From NCBI GenBank assembly GCA_903813345.2, contig CAIIXF020000007.1, positions 20,261,564 through 20,325,563 on the forward strand: DNA of 64,000 nt. The letters are read 5' to 3'. Made by a program: the position numbers and the translations under genes. This document shows positions 24,370-37,132 of the stretch, in pieces (within the stretch, counting starts at the first letter, position 1; each line of letters begins with the position of its first letter). A model generated the notes under the pieces. It had not been told where the DNA came from and did no database searches. It saw only the letters and a program-made list of their open reading frames with translations. The DNA comes from Owenia fusiformis. Its lineage: Eukaryota; Annelida; Polychaeta; Sabellida; Oweniidae.

Positions 24370-25800
24370 AACAAATCATTTATCATCTAACAGGTTTATA
24401 AAATCTATTTCATTTGTAATTAAAAACTGTTTTCATACATAAAATACAACTTGAACATAAGAACAATATCATGGGTATTCTAGAACGCTCATGACAATGT
24501 GAACAACAATACAAACATTTAATAAACTAAAACAATAACACATTTTTATACAGAACAGCCTTCTACCGGGGTCCATTTCTCAACTTCGTAAAGTACGAGT
24601 TTCAAATTGTATTTCTCCAAACACCATATCATAGGGGTCATATCTTATTGGTCGTCAAGGAGATATTGCGTCATTTTGCACCATTCAAAGATTTGAGTGA
24701 GACACTTGGGGTGAGAATAAATTTAGGCAATTTTGTACGAGGAGTAGGATTTTGTCAGGGAACTTCTTCGCGGGGTGGGAATTTTGAATTGCATATGTCC
24801 AATCGAGAGTCAGGAATTTTCATTGTGTCTGAACGAAGTAATTGTATAATGTTAGTCGTCTTTTATCCGGGCTTTTATCCTATTATCTTTTAATTAACAC
24901 TGAACTATCAAACAGCATATAATGTAAATTATATTCTAGTACCCAAGCTTATCAGACTACTAGTACCATGCTAAAAATATTCAGATTTTAAACCAATATT
25001 TTAGTGATAAAGCCAGTCATACTTATTAAAAAAGTAGTGTGCAGTCAAAATGGTCAGTCATTATTTCCATATTAAAAGAGTACCATAAGTGTATTTTCAA
25101 CAAAAGTTTCTATGGTAAAGTTGCGGAAATTCGACAAAATCGATGATTTTTTGAGAAATGCAAAATCTTCGTAAGTTTGAGAAAGAACAATTGACTTTAA
25201 CGGATCTGTTATTTTGAGGAGTTTGGAGAAATAGATCCCTGGTCCATATAAATGCGCTCTGAATAAAATAACATTGCAACTGATGTAACATTTCAATTCA
25301 TTTTGAGCCACTGTCTAAAATCTTTATTAGCAAGAGTGCGGAGGGCACAATCATTTTACTTTATTTAAAGTCCAGGACAGATTCGTATAAGGTATTTTTG
25401 CCCCAAAGTAATTAAGTTTGAGCTGGTTTAAGGGATAAAAACTCCAGCTTCATTAATGTTCTTATTCATAGCATTTGATTTTTGCACTAACATCAATTTA
25501 TCAGTCTATTCCCTCAATTATTGAAAATTACTGAAATATTGATGAGACAATTTAGATTCTGATAGCATGGATTAGAGGCACATGTTCACAAATTCACGAT
25601 TTCCAACAATGAAAATTCTGCCATTAAATTAAACCGGCATGAACAAAATCTTATCACGATTCTTATATCAGGAGACATCCCTGAAAAGTTCATATTTCAA
25701 ATTTAATTAATATATATATATAAACCAGGTTGTCTAGAAATGGGCAGACAAGGAAAGTGAAATGCTGCTACTGCCTGCCTAGCTGACTAAAATCATACCT
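24370..25800. other. Unannotated stretch
   Basis: AT-rich, with a short AT dinucleotide run near 25710. Nothing further can be supported. Confidence 0.55.
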
Positions 25801-25807
25801 TTATACA

Positions 25808-26335
25808 CACTGGTACTCACCTGTTACCCTGACGATACGTCAGTGTAACATGGCGGATCAACTTCCGGGACCAAGTTTCGGTACGATATTTTAATTTTTC
25901 GATTTACACCTACTTATAAGTCACGCTGTGGATAATAATTTGGCTCAAAGTTAAGGAAGATAGTCTAGTTTGAGAATGTATCAATGTTTTTAGGTCTGGT
26001 ATGTTAACAAAGACGCAATTCACATATTTAGTCTCTCGCTTTTGTTACACTGACGAACGACCAATATTGGCAATATTCATACCGATCGTCAGTGTAACAA
26101 AAGCGAGGAACTAAATATGTGAATTGCGTCTACGTTATAATACCAAACCTAAGACCACCAGCACATTCTCAAACTAGATTATCTTCATTAACTTCGAGCC
26201 AAATTATTATCCAATACGTGACTTATAAGTAGGTGTAAATCGAGAAATAAAAATATCTTACCGAAACCGAGTCCCGGATGTAGTTCCGCCATGTTACACT
26301 GACGTATTGTCAGGGTAACTAGGTGAGTACCAGTG
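25808..26335. mobile_element. 528-bp nested palindrome, 5-bp target duplication
   Basis: The two halves are near-perfect reverse complements around about 26065, with ends CACTGGTACTCACC / GGTGAGTACCAGTG. ATACA flanks both sides (25803-25807 and 26336-26340). GTTACACTGACG-type sequence occurs four times: as a small hairpin near each end and as a pair around the centre. No reading frame of note. The superfamily is not assigned. Confidence 0.92.
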
Positions 26336-26922
26336 ATACAGGCATGATAAGCACCGTCACATTGCAAAATGTTCATTAATCAGGGCTTGAATCCACAGGT
26401 TTTACTGTAATTAAATCTGCTTCTTCATTCAGTTAATTGCATTATAATCATTCCACTCCATCAATCAAGCGTTGATTCTTAATTAGAATGAATTCCTGAG
26501 GCCTTTCAACAGTGTATCCTGTGTTTAGTATTATCTCCAACTACAGGCTGTGTGTGTAACTATGCGCATCTAATTATTGTCCAATCATGTCCTTAGGCTG
26601 CAAGAAAACAAGAACATTCACACCATCTAATCATCATATCTGATAACAAACAGTATTACCTGTACATAAAATTGAACTTTACCATAGGTAAAAGTAAAAT
26701 TGGCAGACATATATATAGCACAAATGTATATTGTTTTTCATGCTGATTATATAAATCTTGATCTAAATTGAGAAGAAAGATATTTGATGTGGCCATTTAT
26801 ACAACAAAAAGGAACAATACAAAATGAAGAGCTGCTCTCCTGTAATGGCGGTGACAGGATTTATTAAAAATCTTCCGAAATGGCTGCCAGAAACAAGGTG
26901 GCTACTCAAAAGTATCAGCTGT

Positions 26923-29900
26923 TTAACTACGAATTTGAAGAAAGTCCAATGAGTCATTTTTTGGAATCATGATGATGAAAAAATCCCAGAGGTAGTAGTG
27001 TGATAAAAAGCTAGGATACCTCTGAAGATATGCATTGACGTCCTCATAGCCATGAAGTCTGGCAACGTGGATAAGAATTCCAGTGCTGCAGCAGCCTGCT
27101 TTTCTTCGACAGAAACTACAATTGCAAATACCTCGACATGGGGGACACTGCCAATCCTGAAAACATACACATCACTTGAGAGACAATCCCTTTGAGACTC
27201 GATGCATAACATTGAGTTGTTCTCATATTAATTTACATAAAGGATCTGCTTTGATGTGACCGATTCAGGTAACATTCCTTTATCAATTCCTGGGAGATTA
27301 ATGAGCCAATCGTATTTGATATTTCGTGAGATTTATTGGTTGAAAGCAGTTCAGTAATCATGAGTTTCACTATAACTATGTAGACTGAAACTTACTGGGT
27401 CCTTGAGAGCAGTTTTTGCATCCTCTCCATATCTATTCCTCAGACAAGGTCCGCAGAAATGACCACGTACTCCTGAGCAATCCTCAGACCTACAGATAGT
27501 TTTCTGGTCATCTGTCTTTTGCCTACACTGGTGACATGTAGTGCCCTAAAATACAGAAGACACTTTTGAGAATTCATATGTGGATTGTGAAGATTAGAGG
27601 AGATGACAAATACAATAGAGAAATGTTGTAGTTTGAGCTGTAATTTGAAGGCGAACTCCCATGCAGTGTCACGGTATAGACACTGCGGCGGGCATATGAA
27701 GAAAATCCCCCAAATTTCATCATATATGTGGTAATTTTCACACAACTTAAAAAATATGTATTCATGAATGTTCCCCAAACATTATTTTGTCAAAATATTT
27801 CAAAATTATTGAAATATGAGAAGAAATCACCGCGGAAGGAAATCTGAGTAAAAGTTGTGTTGATAATAGTTTACCGCACATGTTGTTTATTAGTTAATAC
27901 GCGCAATTCAACCAATGAAATTGTCTAAATTTTAGAATCACGCGACCTGAGAATGGGACTAGAACCAATCACGTCAGTTGTTTATTACGAAGTTACATGC
28001 TTACGTTGAGATACCTGCCCGCCGCAGTGATATATCACTGCACGGGAGTTCGATTTGAAGGTGGTTCATGAATCTATATTGAATTTAAATAAAAAATTTA
28101 AAACATGCTGTTAATTTAAAAAAATTGTGTTTTTGTTTTGTTGTTTGAAAATGTTCATGAAAATAACTGAAACTTAATTCCAGCCATTCAGCATCTCTTA
28201 AGCTTAGAGTATCCATCTAGTAGTAAACAAATACAAGAACACAAATGTGTACAAAATGTCCCCACCAAGTGGTGATCCCGTGAAATGGTTATCCTGAAAA
28301 TGAGTAGACAAGACTTTACCAACACAATTTGAGGACGGAAAATCCAAAGTGGCCACCTTAAAATTTACCCAGAATGCCAAAAATTTAGTCAGTTCTAGAT
28401 TTTCATACTAAGAACCACCCCTGAAAATTTGAAATTGATCCGTCACACAGTTAACCAGAAAACATGTAAACAAGACTTTACAGACAAGATTTCAGGATGG
28501 AAAATCCAAAATGGCTGCCTTGACATTTACCCAGAATGTCAAAAAACTAATCTGTTTGTAGATTTTCATACTAAGAATCATCCCTGAAAATATGAAATTG
28601 ATCTACCAAACGGTTCACCTGAAAACGGGTAGACAAGACTTTACAGACAAGATTTTAGGACAGAAAATCCAAAATGGCTGCCTTAACATTTACGCAGAAT
28701 GCAAAAAAAGTAATCAGATGTAGATTTTCATACAAAGAATCATCCCTGAAAATTTGAAATTGATCTATCAAACCGTTCTCCTAAAAACGCGTAGACAAGA
28801 CTTTACAGGCAAGATTTTAAGACGGAAAATCCAAAATGGCTGCCTTGACATTTACCCAGAATGCAAAAAAACTAATCAGTTCTAGATTTTCATACTAAGA
28901 ATCATTCCTGAAAATTTGAAATTGATCTACGAAACGGTTCACCTGAAAACGAGTAGACAAGACTTTACAGACAAGATTTTAGGACGGAAAATCCAAAATG
29001 GCTGCCTTGACATTTACCCAGAATGCCAAAAAACTAATGAGATCTAGATTTTTATACTAAGAATCATCCCTGAAAATTTGAAATTGATCCACCAAACGGT
29101 TCACCTGAAAACGCGCAGACAAGACTTCACAGACAAGATTTTAGGACCGAAAAATCCAAAATGGCCGACAATAAAAAAGTCCTTATGAGTTTTTGCTGAT
29201 TTCTTTTTACAAAATTATCACATATAACTACTGTTAACAATAAAGTAGGCTTTTACAGCAAAGTACATCTGAAATTATTTATAAAGCTACTAAATAGTTA
29301 AAGTATGAAAACTCAAAAACACCATTCAATATGATACAAAGTATTATCGCGCGCTAACTTTTCTTAAGACATTCAAAATGGCTGACATGACTGAGCTAGC
29401 AGGTCCAAAACCTAATCAGATCTAGAATGAAGTGAGTTGAACAAGATGTTAAAGTTTTAAAAGCAACTGTGAAGCAGTTTTTCTTAAAGTTTGCAGACAA
29501 GGATTTTAGCATTTGACTTCAAAATGGCCGACAGGAAGTAGGTATCGAGTTAATTTTTTTTCATCCACATCTGTATGCACTCATAAGTTATCCCTGAAAA
29601 TTTGAAGGTGATATCTGTAGCGGTTTTGGAGAAAACTGCCGGACGTACGGACAGACAGACGGACGCGCCTAGGCCGACAATATGGCCCCACACTATGTGG
29701 TGGGGACATAATAAAATCAGTCCAGCTAATACTTTTTGAAGGATATTCATATCATCATTCCTACATCAATAAATAATGTATCTGCTACATCACATTTTAC
29801 ACATTGGCATTTTTCAATGTAACCATTCCCAGATATGAAACAGGACTGACCATCACCATATAATTAGCTGATGCAGATTCACTTACATTATATGAGTCAT

Positions 29901-32900
29901 AGCGTTTTTCCTTAACATGATTAGCAACCATATCCAGGTCTTCCTGTGTTATTTCATCCACTGATTTAGCCTCTTGTGGTGGGGAGGTTCTTGCTCTTTT
30001 ACGACTTGGAGATTTTATCTCTGGTGGAAATCTTGGAGCCTCATCCTTGATAATGAATAATAACAGTACAAAGAACAAATACAACTCCATATCAAATCCA
30101 ACAATTGCCACCAACAAAACTTATTGTTTTGCATCAGCATTTCATGTTAGAAACAACAATGTAGTCAGTTCTAAAGCAATTTTGCCAATAACTAATTCAA
30201 TAATAAAAAATATTCAAATTTGTGCAGATTTGAGCAGGCTTTTTGAATAAATGGCCTACTTTAAAAACTTCTCAGATGTCTTCTCTATATCCTGACTGTA
30301 ACTTCATCTGGTGGAATATCAGATATAAATGAAGAAGAAGACATTCTAGAAATGACAATGTTCTTGCCAAAATATAGGGGCTTCCAAGGTCTGCCTATAT
30401 CAACAGAACTCGGGCGTATATGTTACATCATATTTACAAAATTTACAAATCATCTACATTTCATACAAATGCATACCTCGTCCTCATATACTCCACATGT
30501 TCCATCATCTAGCTCTCTAAGTGGGTGAGGGCTCCTTCCAAAGAAACCACCAAACTTCACGACAAGTCTCTGAAATGACAGTGACATATGATAGCATATA
30601 ACTAATCATTGAGAATGTGTACAAAAATGCAGAACATACGGTCATTCTTAATTTCATGACCAGTTGCTAAAATCTTCAATTGCCATGTTCATTGCTTTTG
30701 CGTGGCTTTTATTTTGAAAATTAATTACATGTCATTTTAAATTGATATGAGATGAAAGTAATAATACATTATACATGTATATCGATATAACAACATAAAT
30801 ACATTTTTGCAGACATATCAATGCTTATCTTCCATGTCTTCGATTTTTGATGGTAGGAAGTAAAATAAACAAAATAAGCATCCTAGTAAATGATATCTCA
30901 TTTGAGAGGATTACCCACAAGTTGGATACTCAAATACAATATGAATTGAGAGACAAAGATGATAACTGATGTGCTTTTCAATAGTCTCTTGGACAACCAC
31001 TTGTGAGTGATTTTACTCTGTAAACTCGCTAGGCTTTTATAACCTGCCAAAGCGCAATTCTCTCTCATGTTAAAACCTGACTACACCATTCTCTATCCTG
31101 TTCAATGAATTAAACACCAGGTTCTGTTTTTGAATTTTCTTACTTCAGTTATCAAGCTACAATCCTTCAAAACATAAAACATTTACTCTACCACACAGTT
31201 TTATTTTTCCAAAATGTAATCTGAAAATTCAGCAATTTTTAGATAATTGTAGAATATTTTTAGAAATTGCAAGAATGGCGAATTGTTTCCTCCAAGTTAT
31301 AAACATTATCTGGTGAGAACACTGCGTAGATTATTTGAGAAATAATACCCATAGACTAAATGTGATTTCCAAGGGGCTGTCAGACATGCAAACATGCCAA
31401 AAGGGGAGACCAAAAACACAGTGTATAAAAAATGTTAAGGATAAACTAAAACTTACATCTGGGCTATTTACGGGAGTTGATGCACCAGAATTATTGCTCG
31501 AACCTGTTGAGTTGAGCCTTGATCTGGACCTTGTTGTAATTGGGTTTCGTAGCACCACCTGACGTGATGAGCTACGTCGCACGTACGATTCATCTGCCTC
31601 TGCATCATCACTTCTTTGTCTTTTTACACGTGGTGCCCTCTATCAATTCAAGCACAAAAAATGCATTGCAATATTAATAATCTATAAGTCATTGGCAAAA
31701 TGTTCAATCGTACAGGAATTCAATAAGAGAGCTGTTTCAAAAGACATATTACATGAAACATGATTTTGAATATTTCTTTACCTTTTGAGTCTTCTTTGCC
31801 AGAGTGGAGAACTGTGGATGTGCTTTCAAATCCTTCATCAATTTAGCCAACTATAAACAGAAAGAGTATTATAAAAAAACATCTGAACTTTTTAGCCATT
31901 GATAGGCTTTGGATACTGATGATTTTTTGCAACTACATGTACTTCTTTATATTAGTCTGTGTCTATCCTACATATTATTTGGGCAAACAATGACCAAGGT
32001 CGTAATAGGATTTGCTTCTCTCATAATCCATGCAGGGTTTATTATTACTGTGAGGGAAAAAAGATAGTTCAACATATCTGATGTTCATCTTCTTAAATAG
32101 TAGACATTCTTACTTTGTTGAAATAAAATACTAAATTAGTAAATATCTATAAATTACTTAGATAACACTGAGGCGCAGAAAATTTGATCAAAGAGCCATG
32201 GTCTGCCAAATTGTCATTAGACATTGTAATATGCTTTAAGTATTCACATATGAAATATCAACAAAATTGCAACTACTTGTACGTTTCCAGTCATATCAGA
32301 GCTTTGTTCTATGAAATAGACATTCAGCAGATGCTGGGCTTAGAGGTCTAAGTTCAGTAAAGTTCCGATAAAGGTCCATGTGCAGTATGGCAAGTGATTT
32401 TAGATGGTCATATCTTTCACCATGAGTACTTTCTGGGCACAAATACAGCGGTTTTTATTTCAAATAAAGTCCCCATGATGATGAAAATATCAATCAAACT
32501 ATTCGAAAAATTATAAATAGGGACCCACGTCAACAATTTTTTCAAAATGTTGAACTTATTTGCTCAAAAGAGGGTCTTCTTTTTCTGATTTTTATTGCAT
32601 GAAAACATTATTCAACAAGGGGTCTAAGACATTATTCAACAAGGGGTCTAAGACATCTTCAAAAGTAGAATGGTATTGAAAGTCTAGTTCAATGATCAAA
32701 ATCATGCTGAAAACAATGGACAGCATGAGTTTTCCCCAGGAAAATAACATGGGAAATGTGTTTTTTAATTTGTCGCAATTCAATACCCATCCTTTTGATA
32801 CAATTAAATTGAGAAAACAAGATCCTCTTTTTAGAAAATAAGCCTTACATTTTTAAAAAAGTGACAAGGTGAGAGTTGGATCGATACTTTACTATCATGG

Positions 32901-34905
32901 GGACTTCATTTTGAAGAAAACATATTGTTTTATCAAAAAACACTGTGTATTTATACCCAGAAAATACTGATAGTGAAAGATATGACTGTCTAAAATCACT
33001 TGCCATACTGCACATGGACCTTTGTTATTTTAGACATTAGTTCATGTTTATATGGTTTAAAGAGGTTATTTCCAGCATACTGACATAAATCAGTATGCTG
33101 ATAGTATGTGTGATTGGGAATGCAATAATCATTTGCATGATGTAGTTTATTTTCTTACCATAGCTTCATTGTCAGCAATATTCTTAGCTCGAAGCTGTTC
33201 CAGCTCCCCTATTACTTGTTTCTAAAAATAAATTAGGCTTTGGTTATACATTATTTTAGAGCATTTCTGAGGAACCTACATGTAGTTGCCAGTAGGTAGT
33301 CACCAGTTTCACCACCAGGTGGGCAATTCTTATGTACTCCACTAAAATACACACATTCTAGCATTTTCAAATTGGTCTAAAATTCTTCCATCCATTTTTG
33401 GATTATTCAGAAATTACAGACAATGGTGACTGGTCAATGTAAATAATGTTTCTATTTGATTGGTGAATGATCTGAAGCTTCCGATCGAGGCAGCAATTTA
33501 TTTGTTGTTAGAGTCCATTTCACTGTTTAATTGCGTCAGTAAAACCTAAAAATTAAGAAATCAAAATATCATTATGCAATAATATATGGAAAAATATATT
33601 TCTATTGTACATTAATGACATTTGTATATCTTGGATTGCTTCTAGATTGACTTATAAAGTGTGTGGCCTCTTATATTTGGATGCTTCTCTGCCATGTTAT
33701 TTTCAAGAAGATTAACATGGCTGAAATTCTTCAAATTACAAGAGGGCACAGGCTTATTGCACAAAAAACTAAAATATCTGAAATACACAAATGCCATTCA
33801 TGTACAATATGAATATACTTTTCCATATATTTTTGCACAGTGGTCTCCCTTCTTATTTTCGGGGTTCTACTGACGCAATAAACAGTGAAATGGACTCTAC
33901 CTTATTTTGCTCCTTCAACAGTCTGTTGTAGTAAATCAATGTTCTAAATATTAGACAACATAATTATTAACTTTTGAATTTAGATTCCAGCCATTTTAGG
34001 TCTCGCGAGATCTTGTGACTTTCGAAAGTAAAAATTTGCTACAAAATAATTCGTGTTAGCTAAATATGAATAGTCACGTGATTTTTCAGCGGTAATACCC
34101 ATGCGCATAAAAAGTACAATGCGCATGTGCACGTATGCGCAAAAAGTTAAAAAATGGTGCGAGCCAGATCTGGAATTTCTCCACTCTGCAATTACACAAC
34201 AAGTAGGACTTATTGTCACCATGCGTCATCTGCCCTGTCAACCCTCACGCATGAGGCGTGATTGTCACGCATTTGCTGGAAAAATAGAAATCACGCATAT
34301 TTAGCGTGTATGATCAAATATCACGTATTCCATTTGGTCTTTGCACGCGATTGCCGTTTATGTCACGCATTTGGTACAAAATATGTGTATATATCCCGCA
34401 CTTGTTTCAAAAAGATTTACTTGGACCCAATTTTTGGTTTTAGGGCCCAAAATTTTTTCTCAAAATTTGACACCTCCCCCTTGTTAATTTCTGTATCCGA
34501 CACTGCCCTGTGTGTTGGAATCGAATAGCATCTTATAAATTTAATTATTTTGAATTCCCGCTAAAATATTTCCCGCCAAACGCCATTTTTAAAAGGGCAG
34601 AGACTAAAGAGGATCTTAGAATCGTCTGTTTCCGAGTGGAATTATAAAGAATATTCTTTCCATGTAGACTTGGACAAATCGGGTATAAATCTATGTTGGC
34701 TATAAAGGTCCGATCATACAACGATTGTCCATAATAAGGCAGTAGACGAGGTTTATGAAGTTTCGAAAACCTGAAAACTCTGGGTTGCAGTTCAAAACGT
34801 TTGATTGCTCTCCTTTGTTCAAACCATTAGACGTAACGTAGAATGCAAATCAAAGCTTCAATATTAATGAAGGGTCATTTTACTCACCTGTATTGATTTA
34901 GCCAT
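26923..34905 (-). CDS. CDCA7: CDCA7-like zinc-finger chromatin protein, eight exons
   Basis: Exons on the minus strand: 34905-34888, 33221-33159, 31850-31782, 31639-31457, 30569-30477, 30045-29887, 27545-27396, 27156-26923. Every intron is GT-AG and phase 0, giving about 322 residues. The N-terminus is coiled-coil-like (residues 7-50). Residues 51-195 are basic and Ser/Pro-rich, with NLS-like [12 protein letters not shown] and the segment [13 protein letters not shown] that precedes the finger in CDCA7L. Residues 196-about 290 form the zf-4CXXC_R1 domain: [26 protein letters not shown], then [15 protein letters not shown]. Family members recruit the HELLS remodeler to nucleosomes and support DNA methylation maintenance. 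The last exon is read through to a stop at 26923; a donor AG|GTATCC at 27019 could instead lead to an unseen short last exon. CDCA7 and CDCA7L cannot be separated here. Confidence 0.93.
28255..29712. mobile_element. Pearl/Helitron-like tandem-core element, copy C (six 162-bp units)
   Basis: Starts AATGTCCCCACCAAGTGGTG. GTAGACAAGACTTTAC-type text recurs at about 28304, 28465, 28629, 28791, 28953 and 29115, a steady 161-164 bp period. After a non-repeated tail come GACAGACAGACGGACG (about 29650) and the hairpin-forming end CACACTATGTGGTGGGGACA. Core length, order and tetranucleotide run match the published description of bivalve pearl elements as I recall it. Sits in the CDCA7-like intron 6. 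Confidence 0.88.
32370..33023. mobile_element. 654-bp inverted-repeat element in CDCA7-like intron 2
   Basis: AAAGGTCCATGTGCAGTATG at the left is complementary to the right end, and pairing continues through CAAGTGATTTTAGA. Near the middle a 26-bp unit (ATTATTCAACAAGGGGTCTA at its core) is repeated in tandem at 32605-32655. No clear target duplication. Confidence 0.82.
33511..33897. mobile_element. 387-bp TA-flanked MITE in CDCA7-like intron 1
   Basis: GAGTCCATTTCACTGTTTAA at the left pairs with the complement at the right (TTAAACAGTG/CAATAAACAGTGAAA region), with TA on both sides. The inner arms pair further (ATATGGAAAA / TTTTCCATAT). No transposase. Confidence 0.87.
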
Positions 34906-35005
34906 GCTTTCCACCACAGGAGCTTTTCGACAAAATCTAACTGAATATCACCACGCGAAGTTGATTCTTCTTTCTCGTTTTTAGGTCACGCATGCGCGTT
35001 TGTCA
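34906..35005 (-). promoter_or_regulatory. Presumed CDCA7-like promoter with a GCATGCGC motif
   Basis: Just upstream of the first ATG the sequence turns less AT-rich and carries TCACGCATGCGCGTTTG. GCATGCGC is the core of the NRF1 consensus, which is common in animal housekeeping promoters. More TGCGCATG-type words lie at 34098-34140. Position is suggestive only; no transcription start can be read. Confidence 0.25.
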
Positions 35006-35009
35006 TTTC

Positions 35010-37132
35010 CTGACCCTGGCAATTTTTACAAATGGATAGAAAAAGGATGTTTAAATAATTTTACCATCGTAATTTTACCATGGGGTAAATGTTCATTACA
35101 AAGAGCCTATCAATGTGGAAATTATCGGAGATCTTTCCTTCATATCGTATCATTCTTTAGGCTGTTTCTTAATAACACTAATACATTTTGCCCGGGTCTG
35201 TGTGTCATCAAGACTGGGAGAGGGGAGACATCTATGAATGGAAAGAAAAATTCTAATCCACAGTGAAAATATTGATTTGTTTTAATTTTTCGATCATCAT
35301 AATTATTTTTCGATTTTCACACCTATTCCAAACTATCTTCTACTGTTGATGGCAACCACTGTTCTAAGGATTTCAGCAATCTTGAGCATAGCTACATTTA
35401 AAAGCCTAAAATATAATAAATATAATATAATATAACTAATATAATATAATATATCAATTCATTCATATCGCTGGAAGAACATGGATTGATCATGAGGCTT
35501 CTAATAACCAAGTTAATTATGATACATGTATGTATTGTCGTTAAATAAAATATAGGAGGTTTTATCTGAGGTTTTATATAATAAGCTTCGAGGCTTTTCT
35601 GCCCAGGATCATTTTAGTTTCCTCTATTAACCTTCCTCTTGACCGGCCTTATTGTCCAATTACCTCTATGTATAGCGGTCCATAGACTACAGGGCGTATA
35701 AAAACGAAACAAAAACGATAAATCGTAAAACCGCAAACTATATGATAACTGCATAATAATCTATGTTTTTGTATAGTGGGGCAAAATCAGTTTTGGAATA
35801 CCCTGCGTGCAGAGTCTAGTTAAACTACAGAAGACGAAGCTCTGTTTTAAGAAGTGAAGTCAAACGAATGCAAAGTGTAGTTTTGGAAGATTCAGCAAAT
35901 GGGACTGGTGTTGAACATAAAGATGCGCGACAGTGATGACTGCAATGATTTCGTAGTTCAGTGTTCAATGAAGGTTCATTTCCTCTTTTCAAAGATATGC
36001 AATTACACGGGGTCATGGCTGGCTAAATGATCATGATTCCTGTTGCACAATGGGTCAAAACTCAAAATCAGCCAGGGACCAAGTTTTAGACTATGGAGAC
36101 TTTAAGCTAGCGATATTTTTTCACAACGTAAACGTGAACGCAATCAACGGTAACATGTATAATTTATTTGCCTCTACATAAAGAGAGTTACATTCATATT
36201 TTACATCAAATGATGCATACATACAGAAAATTATACACACAGAATTCAAATATGCCATCAAATAGAGAAAATGTTAGTCTTTCATGATTAAAAATGAAAT
36301 TAAAAACGAGACTTTAACGAGATTTAGCATGTGATCCTAAAAAATCAGGAAACCACCTTGGGCCTCGTTCTACCACTTCGAACTATCTATGTTGCAATAA
36401 TTAGTTTTCGCCTAGGTAATTTTCAGAACTCAAATACAAGCCTATCATCATCAAAGGTTTCTTCTAATGACTTTTATATGAGACCTTTCATTTTTGTCAA
36501 AACTCTTAATCAACTTAATTGAGTAATATAATACTGCATGCGTGTGTTGAATAAGAACTACGTAGACTACACAGCCATACAGTTGTATAGCTGCAAAAAT
36601 AAATTGTAAACCTAATACTTGTATATACGCTGATAACGAATGACGCAGTGTTTGTATTAATTAGAGACAAATCTTTTCTCGATATATATCATAAAAGGAA
36701 ATATTTATATCATAAATCTGTCTGCCATATGATTCTATGAAGCTACGTTAGAACATGCATATTGAAGAAAAGTATTAATGATAAGATAGCGAAGGATAGC
36801 AACTAGGATGACCTGTTAATCCGAGAAATTACTGAGCGTTGTACTAACAGTGTCAGGTGCATTTAATGTTATTTTGATATTGTGAGATACAGCAGCTTTC
36901 TAGGATGCAGAGGTAAGACAGTAATTGTCATATCCCCAGGATGTTTTAAAAAAACAATCAAGCACATCCGTATCTAAATAGAAAAAGATACCATGCAAAA
37001 GTGACGTTAGTAACGATGATATACGATTAACGTTTCTTGGAATTTCTCGCAACTTATGTTGAAGTAACAAGCAGGGACTTCAGTCTTCAGATATCCGTTT
37101 GAATTAATTGCAGTATAAGTGCATTCAGCAAT
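35010..37132. other. Intergenic stretch upstream of the ANKRD34-like gene
   Basis: Contains an ATAAT-rich simple run (35405-35450) and a one-ended relic of the 16970 family at about 36088-36150 (GGAGACTTTAAGCTAGCGAT...). The last few hundred bases should hold the promoter and 5' UTR of the following gene, but no element can be pinned down. Confidence 0.5.

Noticed and set aside
26967-27212. 81-codon minus frame with [15 protein letters not shown]
   Set aside because: Wrong frame: the splice-consistent frame of the same DNA gives the CDCA7 zinc-finger exon [13 protein letters not shown].
35405-35450. Regular ATAAT runs that could look like a repeat array with spacers
   Set aside because: Simple AT sequence without unique spacers; CRISPR arrays are not expected in an animal genome.
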